NCBI GenBank assembly: GCA_009841405.1
Contig: VXLV01000077.1
Coordinates: 1 to 63,385, forward strand
Source of the DNA: Chloroflexota bacterium
GTDB taxonomy: Bacteria; Chloroflexota; Anaerolineae; Aggregatilineales; Phototrophicaceae
DNA length: 63,385 bases
Direction: 5' to 3'
This document shows, piece after piece, positions 35,336 through 43,836 of the stretch; the first letter of the stretch is position 1, and every line of letters begins with the position of its first letter. The notes beneath the pieces were generated by a model. That model was not told the origin of the DNA and ran no database searches. It was given only the letters and a program-made list of their open reading frames with translations. Position numbers and translations under genes: made by a program.

Positions 35336-36037
35336 TTAGCGCGTGCCGAAAACCGGGATCAGCGCGCCGTGGATGGCCGCGCTGGCGTCGGAGGCGAGGA
35401 AAGCGATCACCCGGCCCAACTGCGCCGGCGTCACGCCCGCCTGCGCATCTTCGGCATATTGCTCCTCGGTGGCGATCGTGGAAGGCAGCACAGCGTTCAC
35501 GCGGATGCCGCTGCGCTTGTAATCTTCGGACAGGCTCTCAGTCAAGCGCAGCAGCGCCGACTTCGAAGCCGAATAGGCGGCGTCCATGCCGTTGGCGCGC
35601 AGGCCCGGCTTGGCGCCGATATTGATGATGGCGCCGCTGCCCTGCCCAAGCATCGCTGGAATCACCGCCCGGCTCATCATGAACGCGACCGTCGCGTTCA
35701 GCCGCAGCATGGTATTCCAGGTCTCCGCGCTTGTTTCGTGCACGGGCTTGCCGGCATCCCAGCCGCCCACGATATTGACCAGCACATCAATGCGACCAAA
35801 GGCTTCCAATGTCTGCGCCGCCAATGCCGCGGCTGTCGCTTCGTCCGACAGGTCCGCGTTTTGCAGGCAAATGTGGTTGCGGTCGTCGCGCAAATCCGGG
35901 AAGCGCTGATACAGGCGGTCGTCGCCGCAGCTAAGCGCCAGACGCGCGCCGCCTGCGCGGAATACCGGTATCACGCCCGAAGCCAGCAAGCCGGTCGCGC
36001 CGGTGATAATGGCTACTTTTCCCTTGAACGCTGTCAT
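35336..36037 (-). CDS. Short-chain dehydrogenase/reductase
   Basis: The 233-residue SDR has a glycine-rich cofactor loop (TGATGLLASGV), NIVGGWD in the middle, and the active site Tyr/Lys in AAYSASKSALLRLTES. The position of the usual Ser is taken by GAKPG, as in some SDR subfamilies. A GGAG is 6 nt before the start. It faces the nitroreductase across 9 bp (convergent) and diverges from the amidohydrolase gene. Substrate unknown. Confidence 0.88.
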   Translation of the reverse strand: MTAFKGKVAIITGATGLLASGVIPVFRAGGARLALSCGDDRLYQRFPDLRDDRNHICLQNADLSDEATAAALAAQTLEAFGRIDVLVNIVGGWDAGKPVHETSAETWNTMLRLNATVAFMMSRAVIPAMLGQGSGAIINIGAKPGLRANGMDAAYSASKSALLRLTESLSEDYKRSGIRVNAVLPSTIATEEQYAEDAQAGVTPAQLGRVIAFLASDASAAIHGALIPVFGTR

Positions 36038-36133
36038 ATTCCACTCCCGAACCTTGCGCTTACTTCAAGCATATCATAAACCGACCGGCTCGGGAGCCAG
36101 TGAGGAGCTGGTGAATCGCCTGCCTAGGGCGAT

Positions 36134-36160
36134 GTAGGGGCGACCCATTGGGTCGCCCGC
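36134..36160 (+). repeat. GTAGGGGCGA hairpin repeat, copy 2
   Basis: GTAGGGGCGACCC, a 3-nt loop ATT, then GGGTCGCCCGC. The arms GGGCGACCC-like and GGGTCGCCC pair. It belongs to the family seen at 6285, 42372 and 42500. Confidence 0.75.
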
Positions 36161-36208
36161 GCATTCATCTCATCGCCGCCACCTTTGCCCGCCTCGCCGT
36201 CAAACCTC

Positions 36209-36243
36209 GGCGCGAACCGGCAGGCCGGTGGTTCGCACCTACA
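36209..36243 (-). repeat. GTAGGTGCGAACC hairpin, variant of the GTAGGGGCGA family
   Basis: Arms GCGAACC (36212) and GGTTCGC (36230) are perfectly complementary, with a GC-rich loop. On the minus strand it begins GTAGGTGCGAACC, a two-base variant of the GTAGGGGCGA element about 50 bp away. Confidence 0.5.
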
Positions 36244-36383
36244 ATGCCCTAATTCGATTGAATTGTGGAGTTTCTCGGCAGTCTATGTTAAACATGGTCG
36301 AGGCGAGACAGGCTCCCTTGCGCACGATCAGCGCGATTGGATATTCTCGCCGATTGACTCGAATCGAAGCGGAATGGATGCAC

Positions 36384-37604
36384 ATGCCCCGATACGATGT
36401 TTTGCTTAAAGGCGGCCACGTGATTGACCCGGCCAACAGCATCGACGCGCCGATGGATGTAGCCGTCAGCGGAGACAGAATCGCGGCGGTCGCGCCCGAT
36501 ATCCCCTCCGCCCAAGCCGCGAACGTGGTTGATGTCGCCGGCCTCTACGTCACGCCCGGCTTGATCGACATGCACGTCCATGTCTATCACACGCGCGAGC
36601 CGGAGACCCTCAGCATCATCGCCGATCATCATACCTTCCGCTCCGGCGTCACCACCGTGGTCGATACCGGCACCGCCGGCGCCAAGCACTTCCTGCACTT
36701 CAAACGCACGGTTATCGACCGCTGGAAGACGCGTATTTTCGCCTACATCAATATCGTCAAATCGGGCATGATCGGTCCATTTGAGCAAGATATCGACGAA
36801 ATGGACCCCGAACTGGCCGCTTCGATTGTGCTCGCCTATCCGGAAGATTGCGTCGGCATCAAGACCGCCCACTATTGGGTATCCGAGCCTTTTGACGAGG
36901 CGCATCCGCCCTGGGCGGCTGTTGACCGCGCGCTGGAAGCCTCCGACATTTGCAAGAAGCCGCTGATGGTCGACTTCTGGCACCGCGAGGGCCGCACTTA
37001 TCAGGAGCTGCTGCAAAAGATGCAGCCCGGCGATATTCACACGCACGTCTACGCCCAGCAATTCCCCATTCTCAACACGGACAACAAACCGGCTGACTTC
37101 ATGTTTGAAGCGCGCGAACGCGGCATCATCTTCGACCTAGGCCACGGCGCCGGCAGCTTCTGGTTCCGCCAGGCGATTCCTGCCTACGAAGGCGGCTTTG
37201 GGCCCGATTCCATCAGCACTGACCTGCATATCGGCAACGTCAATGGCGTGGTCCACGACATGCTCAACACCATGTCCAAGCTGCTGTGCATGGGCATGCC
37301 GCTCAACGAGGTCATCTACCGCTCGACAGTGACGCCGGCGCAAGAGATCGGCCACCCCGAGCTGGGTACGCTGAGCGTCGGCGCGGAAGCTGATATCGCC
37401 GTGCTGCGCCAGGACCGCGGCCAGTTCGGCTATGTCGATTGCGGCGACGCCCGCATGAATGGCGACCGCAAGCTCAGCTGCGAAATGACCATCCGCGCCG
37501 GCGAGATCGTCTACGATATCAATGGGCGTGCCGCGCCCGCCTGGCAAGACGCGCCGCCGACCTATTGGCAAATCCGCATTCCGAAAGGCAGCATCGATCC
37601 ATGA
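36384..37604 (+). CDS. Amidohydrolase/deacetylase family metallohydrolase (EF_0837-like)
   Basis: This is a TIM-barrel metallohydrolase of about 406 residues from the ATG at 36384 (MPRYDVLLKGGHVIDPANS). Binuclear metal-site elements: HxH in LIDMHVHVYH, the carbamylated-Lys position in VGIKTAHYWV, then His in DFWHREG and THVYAQQF, and Asp in ISTDLHIGN. The sequence matches amidohydrolases that sit beside a SelA-like PLP enzyme. Its stop overlaps the next ATG (ATGA), and that next gene is such an enzyme. Family members act on N-acyl-D-amino acids or related amides. The exact substrate is open. Confidence 0.9.
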   Translation: MPRYDVLLKGGHVIDPANSIDAPMDVAVSGDRIAAVAPDIPSAQAANVVDVAGLYVTPGLIDMHVHVYHTREPETLSIIADHHTFRSGVTTVVDTGTAGAKHFLHFKRTVIDRWKTRIFAYINIVKSGMIGPFEQDIDEMDPELAASIVLAYPEDCVGIKTAHYWVSEPFDEAHPPWAAVDRALEASDICKKPLMVDFWHREGRTYQELLQKMQPGDIHTHVYAQQFPILNTDNKPADFMFEARERGIIFDLGHGAGSFWFRQAIPAYEGGFGPDSISTDLHIGNVNGVVHDMLNTMSKLLCMGMPLNEVIYRSTVTPAQEIGHPELGTLSVGAEADIAVLRQDRGQFGYVDCGDARMNGDRKLSCEMTIRAGEIVYDINGRAAPAWQDAPPTYWQIRIPKGSIDP

Positions 37605-38698
37605 CCGACTACCAATCGCTGGGCATACGCCCCCTCATCAACGCCTACGCCACCGTGACAAAATTCGGCGGTTCGCTCATGCCGCCGGAAGTCGTCAGCG
37701 CGATGACCGCGGCCGCGGCCGGCTTCGTCGACCTGGCCGACTTGCAGCGCCGGGTCGGGGAGCGCATCGCCCAACTGACCCACAATGAAGCCGCCTACGT
37801 CACCTCGGGCGCCGCCGCCGGCATTCAACTGGCCGCCGCCGCCGCCGTAATGTACAAGCACCCGGAGGCGCTCAAGCGCTTCCCCGATATCGCCGCCTTC
37901 AAGGACGAAGCGATCATCTTCCGCGGGCAGCGCAACCCCTACGATTACAGCATCCAGGCAGTCGGCTTGAAATACGTCGAGATTGCCGGCTCGCGGTCCG
38001 ACCTGGAAGCCGCGATCAGCGAACGCACCGCCTGCATATTCTGGTTCCATGGCGCCCTGGTCTCGGATGACGATCTGCCGCTGGCCGAGCTGATCGCTAT
38101 CGCCAAGGCGCGCGATATCCCGGTCATCGTCGACGCGGCGGCGCAGTTGCCGCCCGTGGAAAATCTGTGGCGCTTCACCGAGATGGGCGCGGCGCTTGCG
38201 TTATTCAGTGGCGGCAAAGACCTGCGCGGTCCCCAGTCCACCGGCCTGATGCTCGGCCGCCGCGATCTCATTGATTCGATCCGCCCCATCAGCAACCCCA
38301 ACCACGGCTTGGGCCGGCCCTTCAAAGTCGGCAAGGAAGAGATGATGGGCATACTCGCCGCGGTAGAGCGCTATCTGCAGCTCGATCACGACGCCCGCGC
38401 CCAATACTGCGAAGACGCGGTGACCCTGTTCTGCGAAGCCCTGAATCCGCTGCCGGGCGTCTGCGCCGAGCGCGAATTCCCCAACGAAGCCGGTCAGCCG
38501 TTGCCCTGGTGCCGCGTTACCATTGACCCGTGCATACTCGGCAAATCCGCAGATGAAATCGTGCAAGCCTTCCTGGCGCACGAGCCCGGCATCGCCGTCT
38601 CGCCTCTGAACGAAAGGCAGTTCCATCTCAATCCCATGACGCTCAACCCGGGCGAGGAACTCATCGTCCGCGACGCTTGCCTGAAATTGCTCACCTAG
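37601..38698 (+). CDS. SelA-like PLP-dependent enzyme (DgaE-type lyase)
   Basis: The 365-residue fold-type-I PLP enzyme is of the SelA/DgaE group. It starts MTDYQSLGIRPLINAYATVT, the conserved N-terminus. AAYVTSGAAAGIQLAAAAAV holds the PLP-phosphate loop, and the Schiff-base Lys is in FSGGKDLRGPQSTG. No selB or selenocysteine tRNA is present, so selenocysteine synthesis is unlikely. DgaE-type proteins split ammonia from amino-sugar acids, often next to an EF_0837-like amidohydrolase, as here (ATGA overlap). Together they may degrade an N-acylated sugar acid or D-amino acid. Confidence 0.88.
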   Translation: MTDYQSLGIRPLINAYATVTKFGGSLMPPEVVSAMTAAAAGFVDLADLQRRVGERIAQLTHNEAAYVTSGAAAGIQLAAAAAVMYKHPEALKRFPDIAAFKDEAIIFRGQRNPYDYSIQAVGLKYVEIAGSRSDLEAAISERTACIFWFHGALVSDDDLPLAELIAIAKARDIPVIVDAAAQLPPVENLWRFTEMGAALALFSGGKDLRGPQSTGLMLGRRDLIDSIRPISNPNHGLGRPFKVGKEEMMGILAAVERYLQLDHDARAQYCEDAVTLFCEALNPLPGVCAEREFPNEAGQPLPWCRVTIDPCILGKSADEIVQAFLAHEPGIAVSPLNERQFHLNPMTLNPGEELIVRDACLKLLT

Positions 38699-38761
38699 AG
38701 TCTACCGTGAACAGTGTGCTCAACTCGGCCAATATGCCGACTGCACTTGGCACAGGAAAAA

Positions 38762-38793
38762 CTCTGTGTCCTCTGTGCCTCTGTGGTGAATTT
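38762..38793 (+). repeat. CTCTGTG repeat, long copy
   Basis: This intergenic stretch has CTCTGTGTC then CTCTGTGCC then CTCTGTGGTGAA, so three imperfect 9-bp units. A related partial copy is at 32496-32518. Confidence 0.55.
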
Positions 38794-38846
38794 CCCTGTT
38801 AGTATTTCTCTAAGCGTACTTTGTCCATGATCAATGGTATTTCCGC

Positions 38847-39164
38847 ATGAACCGACCCTTTGAACTCTACGACCTGCGCGTCACCGTCGAACGCATCGAA
38901 GGCCGCTCGGTCTGCGGCCTAGAAGTCGGCGACTACTTCGAGCTGACCGAAAGCGCCAAGCTGAGCATCCCCGACGGCAAGCACTTCTGCATCTACGCGC
39001 TGTCCGCTGTGCTGCCCCTGCTGGCCGCCAAGCAGCGCGAGCTCAGCGAAAATGACTGGATGACGCGCGATACCGTCGCCGCTTGCCCTGATGTCGACGA
39101 GCGCCTGATTATGCGCATCGAGCGCGTGAACAAGCGCACGCTGGACAGCGACGACCTGACCTGA
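38847..39164 (+). CDS. TIGR04076 family protein
   Basis: This small 105-residue protein matches the TIGR04076 family in length and in the pattern DLRVTVERIEGRSVCGLEVGD, then FCIYALSAVLPLLAAKQRE and DVAACPDVDERLIMRIER-like residues near the end. The conserved Cys pair is Cys24 and Cys48. Members are often found beside oxidoreductases. Function unknown. No strong ribosome binding site precedes the ATG. Confidence 0.75.
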   Translation: MNRPFELYDLRVTVERIEGRSVCGLEVGDYFELTESAKLSIPDGKHFCIYALSAVLPLLAAKQRELSENDWMTRDTVAACPDVDERLIMRIERVNKRTLDSDDLT

Positions 39165-39253
39165 CCTGACCCGCGCCTCAACTCCCGCAATCCATCAAAA
39201 GCCATCCAACTGCTGGCAATACCTATCAGCGCGCTTAACGCGTACTGTTTAGC

Positions 39254-39271
39254 TTGTGAAATTTATCACAA
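39254..39271. promoter_or_regulatory. CRP/FNR-family palindrome TTGTGA-N6-TCACAA
   Basis: Perfect inverted arms TTGTGA and TCACAA are separated by AATTTA, exactly the TGTGA-N6-TCACA plan bound by CRP-family proteins. The site lies 44 bp before the P450 start, where it could cover or sit just upstream of a promoter. No regulator of this family is in the window. Confidence 0.55.
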
Positions 39272-39315
39272 ATACGCTAGGCTGTGTTTGACGCATCTTG
39301 ATTTGGAGAATCCTC

Positions 39316-40770
39316 ATGACTGGCGTAAGCGCCCCAACTCTGAAAGGGCACTGGCTCTGGGGCAATCTCAAGGACTTCAACACGGACAATCTCAGCTTCA
39401 TCGAAAGCGCGGCAAATTGTGGCGATCTGGTGCGGATTCGCTTTGGTCCCATGCGCGGCTATTTCGTCAACCATCCCGACCACGTCTGCAAGGTCCTGGC
39501 CGCCCGCAGCAAATCTTTCCGCAAGCCGGCCGTCGTCAAGCGCGCGCTGAGCGACATCCTGGGCGAGAACATCTTCACGAGCAACGGCGCCGCCTGGAAG
39601 CGGAGCCGCCAGGCGCTGCAGCCGGCTTTCCACTTGCGGCATGTCGAGCGATACACGCAGATCATGCAGATCTGCGTCGAGCGCGAACTGCAGGATTGGC
39701 GCGCCGGCAGCGTTATCGATCTGGAAGCGGCGATGACCCGCGTCGCCATGCATGTCATCGTCGAGACCATGTTCGACGCCGAGCTGGGCGAAAGCGCGGA
39801 TGAGCTATCCGCCATCTTCACGCGCCTCTTCCACCTGGCGCACCGGCGAATGAAGCGTTATGCGCTATTGCCCAACTGGCTGCCGACAGAAAGCAATCGC
39901 GAGGTCAAACGCCTGAGCGCCCGCGTCCGCGATCTCTTGCGCGGCTTTATCACTGACTGGCGCGCCGGACGCGCCAAAGAAGCGTCGCTGCTGAATCTGG
40001 TACTGGGACCAAAAGACGGCGCCAGGATGTCCGACGAGCAACTCATCAACGAAGCCATCACCATCATCGGCGCCGGCTTTGAGACGACCGCGTATACGCT
40101 GGTTTTCACCTGGCTCGCCTTGATGCAAAATCCGGCAGTCGAGGACAAGCTCTACGCCGAGGTCGATGCCGCGCTCGGCGGGCGGCGGCTGCGGCTGGCC
40201 GACATACACGCGCTCGATTACACCGGGCGCGTATTCAAGGAAGCGCTGCGCCTTTACCCGAGCGCCTGGGGGCTGTCGCGCTCCACGCTGGAGTCGGTCG
40301 AAATCGGGGGAGTCGTCCTGCCGCGCAACAGCACCGTGCTCGTTTCGCCCTGGACCCTGGGGCGCGATCCGCGCTGGTATCCGAATCCGCTGCGCTTTGA
40401 CCCCGACCGCTACCTTCGCGACAACGCCCGCGAAATTCCGCATTACGCCTACATCCCTCTGGGCGGCGGCGCGCGCACTTGCCTGGGCAGCCACTTCGCT
40501 ATGCTGGAGGCCGCCATCATCCTAGCCGCCATCGCCCAGCGCTTTCGCCTGCGGCCACTGCCGGGCAGCGCTACTGGCGCGAAGAGCGTCGCCTTCACCC
40601 TGCGGCCGGACGGTCCGATGCGCGTCGAACTCCAGCCGCTGGCGCACAGCGCGATGACCAGTCCGGCTGCGCCGACGGCGCGCGCCCATCGTGCAATGCG
40701 TACAAGCGACTCAACAGTTTGCCCCTACTCGGGTAGAATAGTGGCAAATGCTGGCGCGATAGCGCGATAG
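39316..40770 (+). CDS. Cytochrome P450
   Basis: This is a 484-residue P450 from the ATG at 39316 (MTGVSAPTLKGHWLWGN), with GGAG 8 nt upstream. Seen: the I-helix motif IGAGFETTAYTLVF, the ExxR in KEALRLYPSAWG, and the heme loop PLGGGARTCLGSHFA with the axial Cys. There is no membrane anchor. The sequence is of the soluble CYP type. The final 40 residues after the heme domain look unlike the family and may be a tail or an over-extended frame. Redox partners are not nearby. The gene is preceded by a CRP-like palindrome. Confidence 0.92.
   Translation: MTGVSAPTLKGHWLWGNLKDFNTDNLSFIESAANCGDLVRIRFGPMRGYFVNHPDHVCKVLAARSKSFRKPAVVKRALSDILGENIFTSNGAAWKRSRQALQPAFHLRHVERYTQIMQICVERELQDWRAGSVIDLEAAMTRVAMHVIVETMFDAELGESADELSAIFTRLFHLAHRRMKRYALLPNWLPTESNREVKRLSARVRDLLRGFITDWRAGRAKEASLLNLVLGPKDGARMSDEQLINEAITIIGAGFETTAYTLVFTWLALMQNPAVEDKLYAEVDAALGGRRLRLADIHALDYTGRVFKEALRLYPSAWGLSRSTLESVEIGGVVLPRNSTVLVSPWTLGRDPRWYPNPLRFDPDRYLRDNAREIPHYAYIPLGGGARTCLGSHFAMLEAAIILAAIAQRFRLRPLPGSATGAKSVAFTLRPDGPMRVELQPLAHSAMTSPAAPTARAHRAMRTSDSTVCPYSGRIVANAGAIAR
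40711..40739 (+). promoter_or_regulatory. Promoter of the aldehyde dehydrogenase gene, inside the P450 3' end
   Basis: TCAACA (4 of 6) at 40711-40716, a 17-bp spacer and TAGAAT at 40734-40739 lie 46 bp before the dehydrogenase ATG and within the P450 tail. It would allow separate transcription. Confidence 0.4.
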
Positions 40771-40784
40771 AAAGCGAGGCTCGT

Positions 40785-42350
40785 ATGTCCAAGAATCGCA
40801 AGCATATCAAAGTTACCTATTCCACACTCGGCAGCCCCGATCCGTTGCTGCACGAATATTTCGAGGAAGATGTCGCCGAACTCAAGCGGAATCTCGGCCA
40901 GCGCTACCCGCTGCTGATCAACGGCGAGCGCGTCGATAGCGACGTTAGCTTCGAGAATCGCTCGCCGATCAATACCGACTGGCTGCTGGGCAGCTTCGCG
41001 CAGGCTTCGGCCGATCACGTGGATCAAGCGGTGGCGGCGGCCAAAGCGGCCTTCCCCGCCTGGCGCGATACCCCCTGGCAAGAGCGGACCGAGCTGGTCA
41101 ATCGCTTCGCCGATCTCATCAGCGAGCGCCTCTTCGAGATCTCCGCGGTCGTCAGCATGGAAATCGGCAAGAACCGCCTCGAAGCTATCGGCGATGTCGA
41201 AGAAGCCGCTGACCTCATCCGCTATTGCGTCGACGCCATGAAGGACAACCAGGGCTTCGAGCGCCAGCTTCTAAGCGAGACCGACAAGCACTTCAACCGC
41301 AGTGTGCTCAAGCCTTACGGCGTCTGGGGCGTGATCGGCCCCTTCAACTTCCCGGCCGCGCTAACGGGCGGGCCCACCGGCGCCGCGCTGGTCGCCGGCA
41401 ACACCGTCGTGCTCAAGCCGGCCGCCGAGGGCTCGCTAACCGCTTGCATGATCGCCCAATGCGTCGTCGACGCCGGCATACCGGCGGGCGTGTTCAACAT
41501 GGTACTTGGCGGCGATGAGCCGGGCATCGCGCTGGCGGCCAATCCCGACCTGGCCGGCTTGACCTTCACCGGCAGCTACGATGTCGGCATGAGCATCATC
41601 AAGAATTTCAGCACGTCCGCCGGCTACTTCCGCCCGGTCATTGCCGAGATGGGCGGCAAAAATCCGGCCATCGTCACCGCCAGTGCCGACTTGGACAAAG
41701 CGGCGTTGGGCGTCATGCGCTCGGCTTTCGGCTTGACCGGACAAAAATGCTCGGCGTGCTCGCGCGTTTATGTGGCTGACACGGTCAAAGACGAATTCTT
41801 GTCCAAGCTGGTAGACCTGGCCGCCGATGTCGCAGTTGGTGACCCCACGGAAGTCGATACTTACATGGGGCCCATCATCAGCGAAACTGCCTACAAGGCT
41901 TATCAGGGCTACGTCAGCGAATTGAGCGCCGGCAAGATTCTGACCGGTGGCGAGACCCTGCCCATCGGCACGGGTTACTTCGTCGCGCCCACTGTCGTGG
42001 CCGACCTGCCCGATGAGCACCGCCTCTGGCAGCACGAGATGTTCGCGCCAATCGTGGCCGTGCGCGGGGTCGCGGGCAATGACGAAGCGATGCGTCTGGC
42101 CAACGATGTCGCTCTGGGCTTGACCGCCGGGGTCTACAGCGAAGACGATGGCGAAGTCGACTGGTTCCTGGACAACATGGAAGCCGGCGTGCTCTACGTC
42201 AATCGCGAGACCGGCGCGACCACCGGCGCCTGGCCCGGCTACCAGTCCTTCGGCGGCTGGAAAGGCAGCACCGGCAGCAACAAAGCCTCCGGCAGCTACT
42301 ACTACCTGCAGCAGTACATGCGCGAGCAGTCGCATACCATCGTGAGTTAA
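40785..42350 (+). CDS. Aldehyde dehydrogenase family (1-pyrroline-5-carboxylate dehydrogenase-like)
   Basis: The 521-residue NAD(P)-dependent dehydrogenase has the glycine-rich loop FTGSYDVG, the general-base Glu in IAEMGGKNPAIV, and the catalytic Cys in TGQKCSACSRVYV. NRETGATTGAWPGYQSFGG near the C-terminus and the length of about 520 residues resemble P5C dehydrogenases, so glutamate semialdehyde is a reasonable substrate guess. No proline dehydrogenase is near. It starts 14 bp after the P450 stop, and a promoter is possible inside the P450 3' end. Confidence 0.93.
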   Translation: MSKNRKHIKVTYSTLGSPDPLLHEYFEEDVAELKRNLGQRYPLLINGERVDSDVSFENRSPINTDWLLGSFAQASADHVDQAVAAAKAAFPAWRDTPWQERTELVNRFADLISERLFEISAVVSMEIGKNRLEAIGDVEEAADLIRYCVDAMKDNQGFERQLLSETDKHFNRSVLKPYGVWGVIGPFNFPAALTGGPTGAALVAGNTVVLKPAAEGSLTACMIAQCVVDAGIPAGVFNMVLGGDEPGIALAANPDLAGLTFTGSYDVGMSIIKNFSTSAGYFRPVIAEMGGKNPAIVTASADLDKAALGVMRSAFGLTGQKCSACSRVYVADTVKDEFLSKLVDLAADVAVGDPTEVDTYMGPIISETAYKAYQGYVSELSAGKILTGGETLPIGTGYFVAPTVVADLPDEHRLWQHEMFAPIVAVRGVAGNDEAMRLANDVALGLTAGVYSEDDGEVDWFLDNMEAGVLYVNRETGATTGAWPGYQSFGGWKGSTGSNKASGSYYYLQQYMREQSHTIVS

Positions 42351-42371
42351 CTCCGGTTCTCGCGCGAAATC

Positions 42372-42396
42372 GTAGGGGCGACTCTGCGAGTCGCCC
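42372..42396 (+). repeat. GTAGGGGCGA hairpin repeat, copy 3
   Basis: GTAGGGGCGACTC, a 2-nt loop, then GAGTCGCCC. GGGCGACTC pairs with GAGTCGCCC. It lies in the short gap after the dehydrogenase. Confidence 0.75.
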
Positions 42397-42499
42397 ATCA
42401 ACACACTCAAACTATCGTAAAACTACACAAACTATCGTATTCTCAAATGCGATACTTTTGCGCGCGCGTTCCGCATTTGTGGCGCGGCGGCGGTTCTGT

Positions 42500-42527
42500 G
42501 GGCGACCCGCCGGGTCGCCCCTACGGC
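42500..42527 (-). repeat. GTAGGGGCGA hairpin repeat, copy 4
   Basis: On the minus strand GCCGTAGGGGCGACCC is followed by GGCGGGTCGCCC. This is the inverted partner of the copy 128 bp upstream, so the two repeats flank the stretch in opposite orientation. Confidence 0.75.
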
Positions 42528-42536
42528 TACAGTCGG

Positions 42537-43679
42537 CTAATCCACCACAATCAGCTCCTGCCAGCCGTTCGTCAGCTTCTCCCCGCCGCCGGGACGCGCC
42601 ACCACCACATCCTCGACCCGCGCCGAGTAGTCGTTGATCTGCATGATGCTCGGCTCAATTGTGAAGAGCATGCCCTCTTCCAGCGGCGTCTCATCGCCCT
42701 TGGTCAGGAAGGGCGGCTCGTGCACATCCATGCCGATGCCATGCCCCAGCCGGTGACGGAAGGCCTCGCCATAGCCCGCGTCCTCGATGACCTTGCGCGC
42801 GGCCGCGTCAGCATCGGTCGTGGTCGCTTCGCCCGCTTTCAGCGCCGCCACGCCCGCCGCCTGCGACGCCATCATCACGTCATATACCTGCTGCGCCTCC
42901 TCATTGGGCTGGCCGAAAAAGACCGTCCGTCCAAAGTCGTAGCACCAGCCCTCGAAGATGCCGCCGAAGTCAAACAGGATCGACACCGGCGGGTTGAGCG
43001 CCCGATGCCAGCTTTCCATGCGCGCGCCAAAGAGCAGCGGGTGATCGGGCGCCGAATTGTAAAGCGAGGTCGTGAAGGACTGGCCCAGCGAGCCGTGCTT
43101 CCGCAGTTGGTAATTGACCTCTTCCACGATTTCCAGCTCGGTCATGCCATGCCGCAGCGCCGATAGCGTGTCAGCGAAGGCGGCTTCGGTGATGCGGCCC
43201 GCCTGCTTCATCAGCTCAATATCCGCCTGCGACTTGATGACGCGCATCGGCCGCAGCAGCGTAGTCGCCGAGAGCCAGCTCGCGCGCGGCAGCAGCGGCT
43301 GCAAATGCGACACCGTCTCGCCTTTGGTGAAATCGCTGATGGCCACGCGCGGATTATCTGGCAGATTGAAGTCGTCGAGGATGCGCTTGACCATCTCCGC
43401 CGGCACGTCCCAATCCCCCAGCACGCGAATGTCGATGCCCTCCAGCCGGCTCAGTCCGCCAAACTCGGCCGTCATACGCGGCAGGGGCAGCACCGGCGGA
43501 CGATCCGGCGTGATCCAGGCGCCCTCCAGCCAGTCTCCCGGATGAATAACGTGTCCGTAATTGGGGAAGTCGCGCGGGACGCCGGTCAAGTATTGCAAAT
43601 CGGATGAAATCGGGATGAAGGCCAAATCGGCGTGTTGACCCAGAATTTGTTGAAATCTCGCTAGTCGCTCGCTGGACAT
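42537..43679 (-). CDS. M24 family Xaa-Pro-type metallopeptidase
   Basis: The 380-residue protein has the pita-bread fold. Metal ligands: Asp in ILFDFGGIFEG and CYDFGRTVFFG, His in HGIGMDVHEPP, Glu in EEGMLFTIEPS, and Glu in ARVEDVVVA. The N-terminal half is the creatinase-like domain. An AAGGAG lies 6 nt before the ATG. The substrate may be X-Pro peptides or a small amidine, since M24 homologues often vary. The gene converges on the aldehyde dehydrogenase and is divergent from the two-Cys-repeat gene, which starts 157 bp away. Confidence 0.92.
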   Translation of the reverse strand: MSSERLARFQQILGQHADLAFIPISSDLQYLTGVPRDFPNYGHVIHPGDWLEGAWITPDRPPVLPLPRMTAEFGGLSRLEGIDIRVLGDWDVPAEMVKRILDDFNLPDNPRVAISDFTKGETVSHLQPLLPRASWLSATTLLRPMRVIKSQADIELMKQAGRITEAAFADTLSALRHGMTELEIVEEVNYQLRKHGSLGQSFTTSLYNSAPDHPLLFGARMESWHRALNPPVSILFDFGGIFEGWCYDFGRTVFFGQPNEEAQQVYDVMMASQAAGVAALKAGEATTTDADAAARKVIEDAGYGEAFRHRLGHGIGMDVHEPPFLTKGDETPLEEGMLFTIEPSIMQINDYSARVEDVVVARPGGGEKLTNGWQELIVVD

Positions 43680-43836
43680 GGGGCGCTCCTTTTAGATGAA
43701 CTTGAGTGACACAATCTTAGCGCGTTTGCCGCCATACGGCATTCTTGCGGTCACTTCACCTGCGTTAATTGTCGCTGCTCGCTTTTCTGGGTTAGGATTA
43801 GACTGCTGATAAACGAGAAGCGAACGAGCCCTTAAC

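Larger units (their letters stand above)
36038..36383. other. 346-bp non-coding gap with two hairpin repeats
   Basis: This region between the divergent SDR and amidohydrolase genes contains hairpin repeats at 36134-36160 and 36209-36243. A frame on the plus strand could extend the amidohydrolase to 36228, but it crosses the second repeat and does not resemble the family, so I treat it as leader. I see no clear promoter. Confidence 0.5.

Noticed and set aside
37601..38698. Selenocysteine synthase (SelA) and a selenoprotein pathway
   Set aside because: The neighbour is an EF_0837-like amidohydrolase and no selB, selD or tRNA-Sec is present. DgaE-type is the better reading.
42372..42527. CRISPR array suggested by the repeated GTAGGGGCGA units
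   Set aside because: The two copies are inverted relative to each other, spacing is irregular, other copies are far away, and no cas gene exists.
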